Below are positions 1 to 10,138 of a stretch of 64,000 nucleotides of DNA, piece after piece. Each line of letters opens with the position of its first letter. Within the stretch, counting starts at the first letter, position 1. A program made the translations under genes and the position numbers. Below the pieces are notes generated by a model that was not told the origin of the DNA, did no database searches, and was given only the letters and a program-made list of their open reading frames with translations. The DNA comes from Endomicrobium sp. (GTDB lineage Bacteria; Elusimicrobiota; Endomicrobiia; Endomicrobiales; Endomicrobiaceae), in assembly GCA_031290155.1 (NCBI GenBank), contig JAITOB010000013.1:1-64000 (forward strand). The letters are read 5' to 3'.

Positions 1-2
1 AG

Positions 3-1328
3 AGACAGTTTATAAAAAATGCAGAAAATAGAATTACTCAGCGCGAAGAAAACTTAGATCGTAAAATAGATGTAGCTGACAGGAGAGAAAAAGATTTATC
101 CGATAAAGAAAAAAATCTTGATACAAAAGAACAGTCGCTTTCTGGAAAACTTTTTGAAATAGAGAAAATAAAAGAAGAACAAAGAAAAGCGCTTGAAGAA
201 ATTTCAAATATGACAAGAGAAGAAGCGAAGAAAATTCTTATAAACGAAATGGAAAAAGAGGCAAAACAAGATGCTGCGGTTTTAGTGCAGAGAATTGAGC
301 GGGATATGCTAGAAAATGCCGATAGAAAATCCAAAGAAATTCTTTCTATTGCAATCCAGCGCGTGGCTGCAGAACATACGGCAGATATAACTGTTTCAAC
401 TGTACATATATCAAATGATGAAATAAAAGGAAGAATTATAGGAAGAGAAGGCAGAAATATAAGAGCTTTTGAGCAGGCGACAGGTGTTGATTTAATAGTT
501 GACGATACTCCGGAAACAATTAGTATTTCAGCTTTTGACGGTGTAAGAAGACAAGTAGCAAAGATTGCTCTGGAAAGATTAATTGCCGATGGAAGAATAC
601 ATCCTACAAGAATTGAAGAAGTTGTTGAAAAAGTAAGTAAAGAAATGGAACAACATCTCAAAGATGTCGGGGAGCAAGCAGCAATCGATGTCGGAGTTCC
701 TGGTCTTAATCCGGAGATCGTTAAACTGCTTGGAAAATTAAAGTATAGAACTTCTTATGGCCAAAACCAGCTTCAGCATACGCTGGAAGTTACGTGGCTT
801 GCAGGCGCTATAGCCGGTGAGCTTGGACTTGATGTAATGTTTTGTAAAAAAGCGGGATTACTGCACGATATAGGCAAAGCGGTTGATCATGAAGTTGAAG
901 GCACTCATCACCAGATTTCTGCAGATGTAGCTAAAAGATACGGTGAATCCTCAAAAATGATAAATGCAATTTTATCGCATCATGAAGGTTTTGAATTGCC
1001 GGCAAGTCCGGAAGCATTTGTTATAGCAGCAGCTGACGCAATTTCAGCGGCAAGACCTGGTGCAAGAAGAGAATCAATAGAACATTATATAAAACGTCTT
1101 GAAAAGCTTGAAAGAGTTGCAAAAGAATTCCGTGGTGTTTCAACGGCATATGCAATACAGGCTGGAAGAGAGGTGAGAATACTTGTAGAACCTGAAGAAA
1201 TAGATGACAGGCGGGCTCGTGTTCTAGCTCATGATATAGCTAAAAAAATTGAACAAGAACTAGAGTACCCCGGACAAATTAAAATAACGGTAATAAGGGA
1301 AACAAGAGCTCAGAACATAGCAAAATAA
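3..1328 (+). CDS. rny: Ribonuclease Y (5' end outside window)
   Basis: Endoribonuclease that starts mRNA decay, normally tethered to the inner membrane by an N-terminal helix. The frame is open from base 3, so the gene begins before the window and the membrane anchor is not visible; a Met codon at 210 is internal. About 70 residues of Lys/Glu-rich coiled coil come first. A KH RNA-binding domain follows ([10 protein letters not shown] near base 429), then the HD hydrolase domain (HD pair near 862, later a LSHHEG stretch near 975). The C-terminal region is the usual RNase Y tail and the end looks complete. xseA follows after about 140 bases on the same strand. Family assignment is secure; only the start is missing. 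Confidence 0.95.
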   Translation, partial: RQFIKNAENRITQREENLDRKIDVADRREKDLSDKEKNLDTKEQSLSGKLFEIEKIKEEQRKALEEISNMTREEAKKILINEMEKEAKQDAAVLVQRIERDMLENADRKSKEILSIAIQRVAAEHTADITVSTVHISNDEIKGRIIGREGRNIRAFEQATGVDLIVDDTPETISISAFDGVRRQVAKIALERLIADGRIHPTRIEEVVEKVSKEMEQHLKDVGEQAAIDVGVPGLNPEIVKLLGKLKYRTSYGQNQLQHTLEVTWLAGAIAGELGLDVMFCKKAGLLHDIGKAVDHEVEGTHHQISADVAKRYGESSKMINAILSHHEGFELPASPEAFVIAAADAISAARPGARRESIEHYIKRLEKLERVAKEFRGVSTAYAIQAGREVRILVEPEEIDDRRARVLAHDIAKKIEQELEYPGQIKITVIRETRAQNIAK

Positions 1329-1470
1329 TTATAATGAGAGCGTAGTAAAACAGTTAAAAAAAGTAAAAAGCATTTTGTTGTTCGGGGATTATTCAACAGT
1401 TTGTGCCGATTGTTTTGTTAATATAATGAAATTTAGCGGCTGTATTTATTTTAATTTAAGAAAGGTTTAA

Positions 1471-2709
1471 ATGTCTGAAGAGTTAGAATATGATTTCATT
1501 AATAATAATGACGGCAGATTAGTATATACCGTCACTCAAATAAGTAATGAAATAAAATCAATCCTTGAGGATTCATACTCTTCCGTTTGGATACAAGGAG
1601 AAATTTCAAATTTTAAACTCTATAATTCTGGACATATGTATTTCCATGTTAAGGACGTCAATGCCCAAATAAAAGCTGTAATGTTTAAAGGAGCAAATAT
1701 AAGTTTGACTTTTACTCCGGAAGAAGGAATGAGAGTTTTAGTTTACGGGAGAATCAGTTCTTATCCTAAGAATGGCGATTATCAAATAATTGTAAACCAT
1801 ATGAAGCAGTATGGCAAAGGCGATTTATATCGATCATATGAACAATTAAAAAAGAAATTGGAGTCCGAGGGACTTTTTGACGAGAATGTAAAAAAAATGA
1901 TACCGAGTTTTATAAATAAAATAGGAATTGTTACTTCTCAAGACGGCGCCGCGCTGCATGATATTTTAAAAGTAATAGATAATTTAAATGTAAATGTTGA
2001 AGTTTTAATATATCCCGTGAGAGTACAGGGAAAAGAAGCCGAAAAAGAAATACCAAAAGCAATAGAATATTTAAATTTATATCATAAAAACTTAGAAGTT
2101 TTGCTTGTAGGCAGAGGCGGCGGTTCAATAGAAGATTTATGGGCTTTTAACACGGAACCTGTAGCCAGAGCAATTTTTGCTTCGGAGATACCTGTAGTGT
2201 CGTGCGTAGGACATGAAGTTGATTTTACTATAGCAGATTTTGTTTCAGATATGAGATCTCCGACGCCGTCTGCAGCGGCCGAAATGATTTTAAGAAACAG
2301 AAGCAATACTGAAAACCGTATGAAACTTTTAAAAGAATCTCTTAGTGGGTTGATGCGTTTTATATTAGATGACCGCAGGAGCAAACTCGACAGATTTATG
2401 TTGTCAAGAGCAATGACAAAGCCCTACTTGATATATGAAGATAAAATATCTTATGTAGATGAACTGGACAGTCGTATGTTAAGAAATGCTAACAGAATAT
2501 TTGAATCAAAATTTGGAAAATTAAAAAATGTTTCTCACAAATTGGATATTATATCTCCGCTGTCTGTTTTAAAAAGAGGTTTCGCTATTTGTTTTGACAA
2601 TAATAATAAAATTGTTACAGATTCAAAAAACGTTAGCCCCGGAGATAATATTAACATACATCTTTCTAAAGGAAGTTTTACAGCAAAAGTTGAAACAAAA
2701 AAGCAGTAA
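1471..2709 (+). CDS. xseA: Exodeoxyribonuclease VII large subunit
   Basis: Catalytic and DNA-binding large subunit of exonuclease VII, which trims single-stranded DNA ends to acid-soluble oligonucleotides. At 412 residues it has near-usual length. The N-terminal OB fold (VWIQGEISNFK... GHMYFHVKD, residues about 39-62) is followed by the family core with the signatures GIVTSQDGAALHD, GRGGGSIEDLWAF and VGHEVDFTIADFVSDMRSPTPSAAAE cut across residues about 151-268. A long helical C-terminal arm ends with the usual LKRGFAI segment. The ATG at 1471 follows AAGAAAGG. The small subunit xseB lies 82 bases downstream, as in many bacteria. Confidence 0.96.
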   Translation: MSEELEYDFINNNDGRLVYTVTQISNEIKSILEDSYSSVWIQGEISNFKLYNSGHMYFHVKDVNAQIKAVMFKGANISLTFTPEEGMRVLVYGRISSYPKNGDYQIIVNHMKQYGKGDLYRSYEQLKKKLESEGLFDENVKKMIPSFINKIGIVTSQDGAALHDILKVIDNLNVNVEVLIYPVRVQGKEAEKEIPKAIEYLNLYHKNLEVLLVGRGGGSIEDLWAFNTEPVARAIFASEIPVVSCVGHEVDFTIADFVSDMRSPTPSAAAEMILRNRSNTENRMKLLKESLSGLMRFILDDRRSKLDRFMLSRAMTKPYLIYEDKISYVDELDSRMLRNANRIFESKFGKLKNVSHKLDIISPLSVLKRGFAICFDNNNKIVTDSKNVSPGDNINIHLSKGSFTAKVETKKQ

Positions 2710-2791
2710 AATTTATTTTTTCCAACGCATTACGTACAGATAATAATCAAAAATCTGCATTGTATTTTGCTGTTAAGGATAGGTAAAATCT

Positions 2792-3007
2792 ATGACTAAA
2801 AAACAATTAAATTTTGAAAAATCTTTGGAAAGACTTGAAGCGATAGTTTCTGAAATGGAAAATGCCGATCCTGATTTAGATAAAGCTTTAACTTTATTTG
2901 CAGAAGGGACTGAACTTATAAAGTTTTGTTCGGCAAAATTAAATGAAACAAAGAAAAAAGTGGAGATTATAACTTCTTCCGGGGAAATAGAGACTTTTAA
3001 GGATTAA
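2792..3007 (+). CDS. xseB: Exodeoxyribonuclease VII small subunit
   Basis: Small helical subunit that decorates the XseA arm. The 71-residue product has the family pattern FEKSLERLEAIVSEMENAD-DLDKALTLFAEGTEL (residues about 7-46) followed by a Lys-rich tail. An AAGGATAGG element precedes the ATG at 2792. It stands between xseA and ispA, and only four bases separate its stop from the ispA start, so the genes are probably cotranscribed and ispA translationally coupled. Confidence 0.95.
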   Translation: MTKKQLNFEKSLERLEAIVSEMENADPDLDKALTLFAEGTELIKFCSAKLNETKKKVEIITSSGEIETFKD

Positions 3008-3011
3008 ATTC

Positions 3012-3908
3012 TTGAAAAAACAAATTAATTTTAAAAAATATTTTTCTCAGAAAACAGAATATGTAAATTCAGCCTTAAAAAAATTTCTGCCGCAGGATAA
3101 TTCTATTATTTCTAAAAGTATGCGGTACAGTGTTTTAGCCGGCGGCAAGAGGCTGCGTCCTATTTTTGTTATTATTGCAGCCGAACTGTTCGGTGTAAAG
3201 CCTGGCGATATAATCCCGGCGGCTTGCGCTGTTGAGTATTTTCATACTTATTCTTTAATACACGATGATTTGCCTGCAATGGACAATGACGATCTTCGCA
3301 GAGGAATACCTGCCAATCATAAAAAATTTGGAGAGGCAGCCGCTATTTTATGCGGGGATGCGCTGTTAACAGAATCCTTTAATCTTATAACAAAATCAAA
3401 AAGCAGCGGTAAAAATATTAATTCGGCCGTAAGAATTCTTGCAGATTACGGCGGGTATAAAGGTATGATTGCAGGGCAGGCTGAAGATACTATTGAACCC
3501 GGCAAATGGAATGAAAAAAATAGAACTTTACTAGAGAGAAAATTAAAATTTATAGAAATCCAAAAAACGGCGGCTTTAATAGTTGCCAGCTTAAAAATAG
3601 GCGCAGTTTTAGCAGGCGCAGGTAAAAGAAGTTTAAAAGCTCTTGAAGTTTACGGTATGAATGTAGGTATAGCTTTTCAGATGACAGATGATATTTTAGA
3701 TTTATATGCTGATAAAAGATTGCTGGGTAAAAAAGGCAGCGATGCGGAAAATGACAAACTTACGGCTCTTTCATTGTATGGTAAACAAAAGGCTGAAATG
3801 AAAGCAAATGAACATATCGTAAAAGCAAAAAAAGCAATAACAATATTTGGCAGTAAGTCTGAAATATTTATACAGCTGGCAGATTATGTGATATTTAGAT
3901 TATATTGA
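3012..3908 (+). CDS. ispA: Polyprenyl diphosphate synthase (farnesyl/geranylgeranyl type)
   Basis: Condenses isopentenyl diphosphate with allylic diphosphates to make the C15-C20 precursors of undecaprenyl phosphate and quinones. The start is a TTG at 3012, four bases after the xseB stop; no ATG lies between the stop and the conserved N-terminus. First Asp-rich motif DDLPAMDNDD at residues 85-94, upstream GGKRLRP at 44-50, second Asp motif DDILD near residue 226. The two-residue insertion in the first Asp motif is typical of bacterial short-chain enzymes. The xseA-xseB-ispA-dxs-tlyA order is a conserved bacterial neighbourhood. The exact chain length cannot be read from sequence alone. Confidence 0.92.
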   Translation: MKKQINFKKYFSQKTEYVNSALKKFLPQDNSIISKSMRYSVLAGGKRLRPIFVIIAAELFGVKPGDIIPAACAVEYFHTYSLIHDDLPAMDNDDLRRGIPANHKKFGEAAAILCGDALLTESFNLITKSKSSGKNINSAVRILADYGGYKGMIAGQAEDTIEPGKWNEKNRTLLERKLKFIEIQKTAALIVASLKIGAVLAGAGKRSLKALEVYGMNVGIAFQMTDDILDLYADKRLLGKKGSDAENDKLTALSLYGKQKAEMKANEHIVKAKKAITIFGSKSEIFIQLADYVIFRLY

Positions 3909-4078
3909 TAAGACCATATAATTAATTTATCTCATTGGTTTTTTTTGTTTATTTAGAGTGTTAATGAATAACACAAGGGGTTAAAACGGATTATAGAATA
4001 TGAATATAATCAGAGGCAATGTGTTTAAAACTGCGAATATTGGTTAAAGATAAGGAGTAGTCGTAAAGGGAGTGTTGT

Positions 4079-5923
4079 TTGGTGAAAATATTAAATAATA
4101 TATACAATCCTCAAAATTTGAAAAAAGTAAAAAAAGAGGATCTTGGCAGGCTTGCAAAAGAAATAAGAGAAGAAATAATCAATACAACTTCAAGAAACGG
4201 CGGGCATTTAGCTTCAAGTCTTGGAGTTGTCGATTTGACTATTGCGATCCACTATGTATTTTATGCGCCGTACGACAAAATAATTTGGGACGTAGGCCAT
4301 CAGTCGTATGCGCATAAAATTCTTACTGAAAGAAAAAATAAATTTAATACGTTAAGGACTTATAATGGTTTAAGCGGATTTCCTAGAATAGCTGAATCAG
4401 AATACGATTCTTTTGGCACAGGACATTCTTCAACTTCAATTTCTGCAGCGTTAGGATTTGCTGTCGCAAGAGATTTAAAAAAAGAAGATTATAAAGTAAT
4501 AGCTGTCATAGGAGACGGTTCTATGACAGCAGGGCTTGCTTTTGAAGGTTTGCAAAACGCCGGGCATTTAAAAAAAGATATGCTCGTTATATTGAACGAT
4601 AATGAAATGTTTATTTCGCAGAAAGTAGGCGCTATTGCTGGGTATTTTGCAAAATTGCTGACTGCCAGTATGGCAAGAAAATTTGAAGAAAAAGTAATGC
4701 AGACCGTAAGCAGATTTCGTGGTTTTGGCTCGCCGTTTAGCAAATTGATAAAAAGAGTAAAGGTTATGCTTTTCCCGGGCATGCTTTTTGAAGAAATGGG
4801 TTTTACATATATAGGTCCTGTTCAAGGACATGATATAAATAATCTTGCTGATATACTTGAAAATTTAAAAGATATGAAAGGCCCGGTATTGCTGCATATT
4901 ATTACTAAAAAAGGCAAGGGATATGCGCCTGCGGAAGATGACCCCGTGAAATTCCATGGGGTTGGAAAATTTGATATCTTAACGGGTAAAACAGCGCAGA
5001 ACAAAGAAATTACTTATACAAGTGTTTTTTCTGATACGCTTGTCAAATTAGCTCAGACTGACAGTAAAATAGTTGCAATAACAGCAGCTATGCCTGAAGG
5101 AACCGGCCTTGATAAATTTGCAAAATCTTTTAAAAATAGATATTTTGACGTAGGCATTGCCGAAGGACATGCTGTAACTTTTGCAGCGGCGATGTCCGCG
5201 GACGGTATGCGTCCCGTATGTGCTATATATTCAACTTTTATGCAAAGAGCCCTTGACAATATTATACATGATGTTGCTTTGCAAAACCTTCCGGTCATTT
5301 TTGCTTTAGACAGGGCAGGTCTTGTTGGGGAAGACGGAGGAACGCATCATGGAGTTTTTGATTTATCATATTTAAAATATATTCCAAACCTTATTATTAT
5401 GATTCCGTCTGACGAAAATGAGTTGCAGCATATGCTTAAAACAGCGTTAAATTCAAATAAACCATGTGTTATAAGATATCCTAGAGGCGCAGGTACAGGG
5501 GCCACATTAGATAAAACACCGCATATGCTGCAAATAGGAAAGGCTGCGGTTTTAAAAGACGGGGACGATATTTGTTTTCTTTCAGTTGGTAATCATGTTG
5601 AAACATGTTTGCAGGCTGCAGATTTGCTTGCTGAGAAAAATATAAGAGCCTCTGTTGTGAATATGAGATTTTTAAAACCTCTTGATGTTTATGCTATAAC
5701 AGGAATGTTTGCAAAAACGAAAAAATTTATTACAGTTGAAGAGAATGTTTTAATTGGAGGTTTTGGCGAAAGTATAAAATCTCTTTTATATAACAGCGGC
5801 GCTGTTGTTGAATGTGTTGGGCTTCCTGATAAATTTATAGAACATGGAAATGTCAAACTGTTAAGAAAAAAGTATGGGCTTACTCCGGAAAGTATAACAG
5901 AAAAAGCGTTAAAAATACTTTAA
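4079..5923 (+). CDS. dxs: 1-deoxy-D-xylulose-5-phosphate synthase
   Basis: Thiamine-diphosphate enzyme joining pyruvate and glyceraldehyde-3-phosphate, the entry step of the MEP isoprenoid pathway that feeds the adjacent ispA. 614 residues, full length. Thiamine-diphosphate binding is seen as GDGSMTAG at 145-152 with a downstream Asn (LNDNEMFIS); the N-terminal His of GGHLASSLG (residue 43) and GHQSYAHK (73-80) are present. The pyrimidine-domain and transketolase C-terminal domains follow. AAAGGGAG at about 4065-4072 precedes a TTG at 4079 and a GTG at 4082; either could be the start. Confidence 0.95.
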   Translation: MVKILNNIYNPQNLKKVKKEDLGRLAKEIREEIINTTSRNGGHLASSLGVVDLTIAIHYVFYAPYDKIIWDVGHQSYAHKILTERKNKFNTLRTYNGLSGFPRIAESEYDSFGTGHSSTSISAALGFAVARDLKKEDYKVIAVIGDGSMTAGLAFEGLQNAGHLKKDMLVILNDNEMFISQKVGAIAGYFAKLLTASMARKFEEKVMQTVSRFRGFGSPFSKLIKRVKVMLFPGMLFEEMGFTYIGPVQGHDINNLADILENLKDMKGPVLLHIITKKGKGYAPAEDDPVKFHGVGKFDILTGKTAQNKEITYTSVFSDTLVKLAQTDSKIVAITAAMPEGTGLDKFAKSFKNRYFDVGIAEGHAVTFAAAMSADGMRPVCAIYSTFMQRALDNIIHDVALQNLPVIFALDRAGLVGEDGGTHHGVFDLSYLKYIPNLIIMIPSDENELQHMLKTALNSNKPCVIRYPRGAGTGATLDKTPHMLQIGKAAVLKDGDDICFLSVGNHVETCLQAADLLAEKNIRASVVNMRFLKPLDVYAITGMFAKTKKFITVEENVLIGGFGESIKSLLYNSGAVVECVGLPDKFIEHGNVKLLRKKYGLTPESITEKALKIL

Positions 5924-6047
5924 ATATTATTTGTTTCCTCAGCATATCCGTTTATTTTTAAGTATACAGCGCCAAGCTGCCGTATAAAAATTAATATTAT
6001 GTTGCTGCGCTTAAATGATTATGCTCCGTGGCAATGTGGATTGTATT

Positions 6048-6800
6048 ATGAATGTATCATTAGAAAAAAATAAAAATAAAAAACGTCTGGATATTTTACT
6101 TTTTGAAAGAGGACTTGCGCAAACCCGCGCAAAAGCGCAGGCTTTTATAATGAGCGGCAGTGTTTTTGTAAATAATGAAGCTCAATATAAATCCGGCGCT
6201 TTAATCGGTAAAGAAGAGATCATCGAAGTTAAAAATACAAATCCTTATGTTTCCCGCGGCGGCTTAAAATTAGCTTCAGCTTTAGGCGCTCTTAATATTG
6301 ACTTAAAAGGATATATTTGTTTGGATATAGGAGCGTCAACAGGCGGCTTTACGGATTGTATGCTGCAGCAAGGGGTGGTTAAGGTTTATGCAGTAGATGT
6401 CGGAACAGCCCAGCTGCATTACAAATTAAGACAGGATAAACGCGTGATAAATATTGAAAATGTCAATTTCAGATATTTTGACGGTTTCTTGTTAAAAGAC
6501 AATATAGATTTTGCGACTATAGATGTTTCTTTTATATCTCTTGATAAAATTTTGCCGGTAGTGCATAAGATTGTTTCATCGGATTGTTTTGTTTTGGCTA
6601 TGGTAAAACCTCAATTTGAACTTGAGTCATTTGAAATAAAGAAAGGTGTTGTCAGAGATGAAAAATTAAGACAAAAAGCTATAAATAAAATTAAACAAAC
6701 TGCTTTAAGTTTAAAATTTAAACTTATTTCTGAAGTGGATTCAGCGCTTAGAGGTCCGAAAGGAAATTTGGAACATTTTTTACTGCTGCAAAAATTGTAA
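6048..6800 (+). CDS. tlyA: TlyA-family rRNA 2'-O-methyltransferase
   Basis: SAM-dependent RNA methyltransferase of the TlyA (so-called hemolysin A) family, which 2'-O-methylates rRNA cytidines. An N-terminal S4 RNA-binding domain (KRLDILLFERGLAQTRAKAQ, residues about 12-31) is followed by an FtsJ/RrmJ fold with SAM motif LDIGASTGG at 92-100, Lys in GGLKL (74), Asp in TIDVSF and Lys in MVKPQFE, consistent with the K-D-K-E tetrad. I chose the ATG at 6048; an in-frame ATG at 6015 would add 11 residues with no family resemblance. Neither has a clear ribosome-binding site. It follows dxs in the isoprenoid/exoVII cluster. Confidence 0.88.
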   Translation: MNVSLEKNKNKKRLDILLFERGLAQTRAKAQAFIMSGSVFVNNEAQYKSGALIGKEEIIEVKNTNPYVSRGGLKLASALGALNIDLKGYICLDIGASTGGFTDCMLQQGVVKVYAVDVGTAQLHYKLRQDKRVINIENVNFRYFDGFLLKDNIDFATIDVSFISLDKILPVVHKIVSSDCFVLAMVKPQFELESFEIKKGVVRDEKLRQKAINKIKQTALSLKFKLISEVDSALRGPKGNLEHFLLLQKL

Positions 6801-6872
6801 TATGTAGCGTTCTCTATTTTAAATTGAAATAATATATCCTAAGTAAATAAAATATACTGGTTGAGGTAAAAA

Positions 6873-9311
6873 ATGTTAGAGTATAATTCTGCTGAAGTTG
6901 AAAAGAAATGGCAAAGAAAATGGGAAGAAAATAGAGTTTTTGAAAGTAAAGAAATACTTGGGAAAGAAAAATACTATTGTCTTTCTATGTTTGTTTATCC
7001 TTCGGGCAATTTACATATGGGGCATGTCAGAAATTACAGTATAGGAGACGTTTTTGCGCGTTTTTATAAAATGAAAGGAAAAAATGTTTTACATCCCGTA
7101 GGGTGGGATGCTTTTGGACTTCCTGCGGAGAATGCGGCTATAAAAAACAATATTCATCCGTCGAAATGGACAAAGCAAAATATTAACCGTATGAGAGAGC
7201 AGTTTAAGTCTCTGGGGATCTCTTATGACTGGAGCAGGGAATTTGCAACCTGTGATCCGGAATATTATAAGTGGAATCAATGGTTTTTTATAAAAATGTG
7301 GCAGAAAGGACTGATTTTCAGAAAAAACGCAAACGTCAATTGGTGTCCGTCATGTAATACTGTTCTTGCAAATGAACAGGTTTTAAATGGTATGTGCTGG
7401 AGATGCGACAGCCGTACGGAACATATAAATTTAGAGCAGTGGTTTATAAAGATTACAAATTATGCCGATAAACTTTTGGAAGGAAATAAGAGCTTAAATG
7501 GATGGCCGGAACAAGTTTTAGCAATGCAAAGAGACTGGATAGGAAAATCTTTCGGCGCGGAAATAGATTTTGTATTGAATGGACTTAATAAAAAATTAAA
7601 GATATTTACAACAAGACCGGATACGCTTTTCGGCGCAACTTTTATGGTTACGGCGCCGGAACATGAAATTATCAGTGAAATTAAATCTGAAATTACAAAT
7701 TACAATGAAGTCTTAAAATATATAGCCGCAAGCAGTTGCAAATCAAATATAGAGAGAGCTTCAAGCAGGCATAAAACCGGCGTAAAACTTGAAGGAATTA
7801 AAGCAATAAATCCTGCAACCGGAAAAGAAATTCCGGTTTTTACAGCCGACTATGTTTTAACAACATACGGTACTGGAGCAATTATGGCTGTACCCGCACA
7901 CGATCAAAGAGACTGGGAGTTTGCAAAAAAATACAATATACCTGTTACAGAAGTTATAAAGGGGAATAATTCTTCAATTGAAAAATGCGCCTATGAAGAT
8001 GAAGGGATTCTTGTAAATTCCGGACAATTTAGTGGCATAAAATCCGCTGAAGCGTTAAATTTAGTTTCAGAATGGGTTGAAAAACAAGGTTTTGGTAAAA
8101 AAACAGTAAATTTTAAACTTAAAAACTGGCTTATATCAAGACAAAGATATTGGGGAACTCCAATACCCATGATTCACTGCAAAGAGTGCGGTATTGTTCC
8201 TGTGCCGGAGAAAGATTTGCCGGTAGTGCTTCCGGAAGATGTTAAATTTACAGGTAAAGGAGAATCTCCTTTAAAATCAAGCGAAACTTTTTTAAACGTA
8301 AAATGTCCGTTGTGCGGTATGGATGCAAAAAGAGAAACCGACACCATGGATACTTTTGTAGATTCTTCATGGTATTATTTAAGATTCTGCGATCCCCTTA
8401 ATAATCATTCAGCTTTTGACACTGCAAAAGCTGATTACTGGATGCCTGTAAATCAATATATCGGAGGCATAGAACATGCGTGCATGCATTTGGTATATTC
8501 AAGGTTTTGGTATAAAGTTATGAGGGATTTAAATCTAGCCAAACAAGATGAGCCCTTTACAAATCTTTTGACTCAAGGAATGGTGACATTAAACGGCAGC
8601 GCTATGTCTAAGTCAAAAGGAAATATCGTAAGTCCGGACAAGATAATTGAAAAATACGGCGCGGATACCGCAAGGCTTTTTATTCTTTTTGCAGCTCCGC
8701 CGCAAAAACAACTTGATTGGTCGGCAGAAGGCGTTGAAGGATGCTGGCGGTTTATAAATAGAATATGGCGCCTTTTTGATATAGTTAACAAAAAAACTGA
8801 ATTTGCCGCATCTGAAAAAGATAAAACTGATATTTTAAGAATAATGCATCGGACAATAAAAAAAGTTTCTATAGATATTGAAAAAAAGACTCAGTTTAAT
8901 ACAGCAATTTCTTCTGTTATAGAACTTGTAAATGTTTTATATAGCTATAAATATCATTCAAATGACGATGGAATTTCTATGGAAGCATATAAAACGGTAA
9001 TTCTTTTAATGACTCCTTTTATACCTCACATTTGCGAGGAAATATGGGAAATGTTAGGGTATAAAGAATATGTATCGACGCATATGTGGCCTGGATATGA
9101 CGAGAGTATAATAGAAACTTCTTACATCGAACTTCCCGTGCAGATAAACGGCAGATTAAAAGGAAAAATAATGGTACCTGTACAAATTGATGAAGATGAA
9201 GTTAAAAAGACCGTAAATACCAATGGGAAAATAGCGCCGTATTTAAAAGATAAGCAGATAATAAAATTTATATATGTTAAAAATAAAATTGTTACAATAG
9301 TTGTTAAGTAA
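6873..9311 (+). CDS. leuS: Leucyl-tRNA synthetase
   Basis: Class I aminoacyl-tRNA synthetase charging tRNA-Leu. 812 residues, normal for the bacterial form. The HIGH motif appears as HMGH (residues 48-51, in YPSGNLHMGHVRNYS). The zinc-binding insert carries CPSC and a later Cys pair. The CP1 editing domain includes TTRPDTLFGATFM and the YGTGAIMAVPAHD segment. KMSKS appears as AMSKSKGN near residue 577, with the anticodon-binding domain after it. ATG at 6873 follows a weak GAGGT. It heads the leuS-lptE-holA group. Confidence 0.97.
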   Translation: MLEYNSAEVEKKWQRKWEENRVFESKEILGKEKYYCLSMFVYPSGNLHMGHVRNYSIGDVFARFYKMKGKNVLHPVGWDAFGLPAENAAIKNNIHPSKWTKQNINRMREQFKSLGISYDWSREFATCDPEYYKWNQWFFIKMWQKGLIFRKNANVNWCPSCNTVLANEQVLNGMCWRCDSRTEHINLEQWFIKITNYADKLLEGNKSLNGWPEQVLAMQRDWIGKSFGAEIDFVLNGLNKKLKIFTTRPDTLFGATFMVTAPEHEIISEIKSEITNYNEVLKYIAASSCKSNIERASSRHKTGVKLEGIKAINPATGKEIPVFTADYVLTTYGTGAIMAVPAHDQRDWEFAKKYNIPVTEVIKGNNSSIEKCAYEDEGILVNSGQFSGIKSAEALNLVSEWVEKQGFGKKTVNFKLKNWLISRQRYWGTPIPMIHCKECGIVPVPEKDLPVVLPEDVKFTGKGESPLKSSETFLNVKCPLCGMDAKRETDTMDTFVDSSWYYLRFCDPLNNHSAFDTAKADYWMPVNQYIGGIEHACMHLVYSRFWYKVMRDLNLAKQDEPFTNLLTQGMVTLNGSAMSKSKGNIVSPDKIIEKYGADTARLFILFAAPPQKQLDWSAEGVEGCWRFINRIWRLFDIVNKKTEFAASEKDKTDILRIMHRTIKKVSIDIEKKTQFNTAISSVIELVNVLYSYKYHSNDDGISMEAYKTVILLMTPFIPHICEEIWEMLGYKEYVSTHMWPGYDESIIETSYIELPVQINGRLKGKIMVPVQIDEDEVKKTVNTNGKIAPYLKDKQIIKFIYVKNKIVTIVVK

Positions 9312-9461
9312 TAATACGAAACTTATCCGTATAATTTAAAACCATATTGAAAAAATGAAAATGAAGAGTATAAGTCGCGCTGTATGTGTTGCCGCAGCGG
9401 CATTTTCAAAGATTGCGGGTTTATATGTAATAAAGTAATAGTTATAAGTATTGGAGGAATT

Positions 9462-10034
9462 GTGAGGAAATTAATAGTAAGCTCATTTTTATCCGTGTTG
9501 TTTTCTATAACTTTGATATCATGCGCTTCGCTCTACGATCCTGCTGTGCAGATTTTACCGGAACATGTCAAGAAAGTGTATGTGAGACCTTTTATCAACA
9601 ACACTAAACAGTTTGGACTTGAAGCAAAATTTATGAATGCTGTTATAGGCGAGCTGTTAAGCGACGGTCGTCTTTCGCTTGTGAACACTGAAGGGCAGTC
9701 TGATGCCGTTCTAACTGTTACAATTAAAAGATATATCTTGCAACCGCTTATTTATGATATAAATGGTATAACTGAACAATATAAACTTTGGGTTATAGTA
9801 GGCGTTTCGTTTATTGATAAATATAACAACACGATTCTATGGACTGAATCTAATATGGAAGGAGTGCATATTTACAGAGACAAACGGCAGAGCAATGATG
9901 AAATAGACGATGCAATGAACGAAGACGAAGCAAGAGAAATTGTATGGGAAAAATTATCAAGAAATATAGTGAAAAGAATAATAAAAGGATTTGGTTCTGT
10001 GACTAGCATATCAGAAAAGTGCCGAGTTAAATAA
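9462..10034 (+). CDS. lptE: LPS-assembly lipoprotein LptE-like
   Basis: Outer-membrane lipoprotein predicted to plug the LptD pore and help insert LPS in the outer leaflet. I take the GTG at 9462, seven bases after a strong GGAGG (9453-9457). The longer frame from 9384 has no ribosome-binding site. The signal peptide VRKLIVSSFLSVLFSITLIS ends at a Cys in a lipobox (LISC). After it comes the LptE-type fold VKKVYVRPFINNTKQFGLEAKFMNAV... DGRLSLVNTEGQSDAVLTV. The leuS-lptE-holA gene order is the same as in enteric bacteria. About 190 residues. Sequence identity in this family is always low, so the assignment leans on lipobox, pattern and synteny. Confidence 0.8.
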   Translation: MRKLIVSSFLSVLFSITLISCASLYDPAVQILPEHVKKVYVRPFINNTKQFGLEAKFMNAVIGELLSDGRLSLVNTEGQSDAVLTVTIKRYILQPLIYDINGITEQYKLWVIVGVSFIDKYNNTILWTESNMEGVHIYRDKRQSNDEIDDAMNEDEAREIVWEKLSRNIVKRIIKGFGSVTSISEKCRVK

Positions 10035-10138
10035 CAGTTTTACCTTCTTATACGCCTGTTGGCTTGTGTGTAGATTAGATATTGCAAGAAGTATTTAAAC
10101 TTAAGTAAAATTCTTTTGGTCGGGGTAAAATTATTTAA

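Noticed and set aside
34-216. Frames at the left edge on the minus strand
   Set aside because: Antisense to the truncated rny coiled coil; no independent support.
38-661. A 207-codon minus-strand open frame opposite rny
   Set aside because: It is the Ser/Ile/Phe-rich antisense of a Lys/Glu-rich coiled coil and KH domain, with no ribosome-binding site; a shadow of the real gene.
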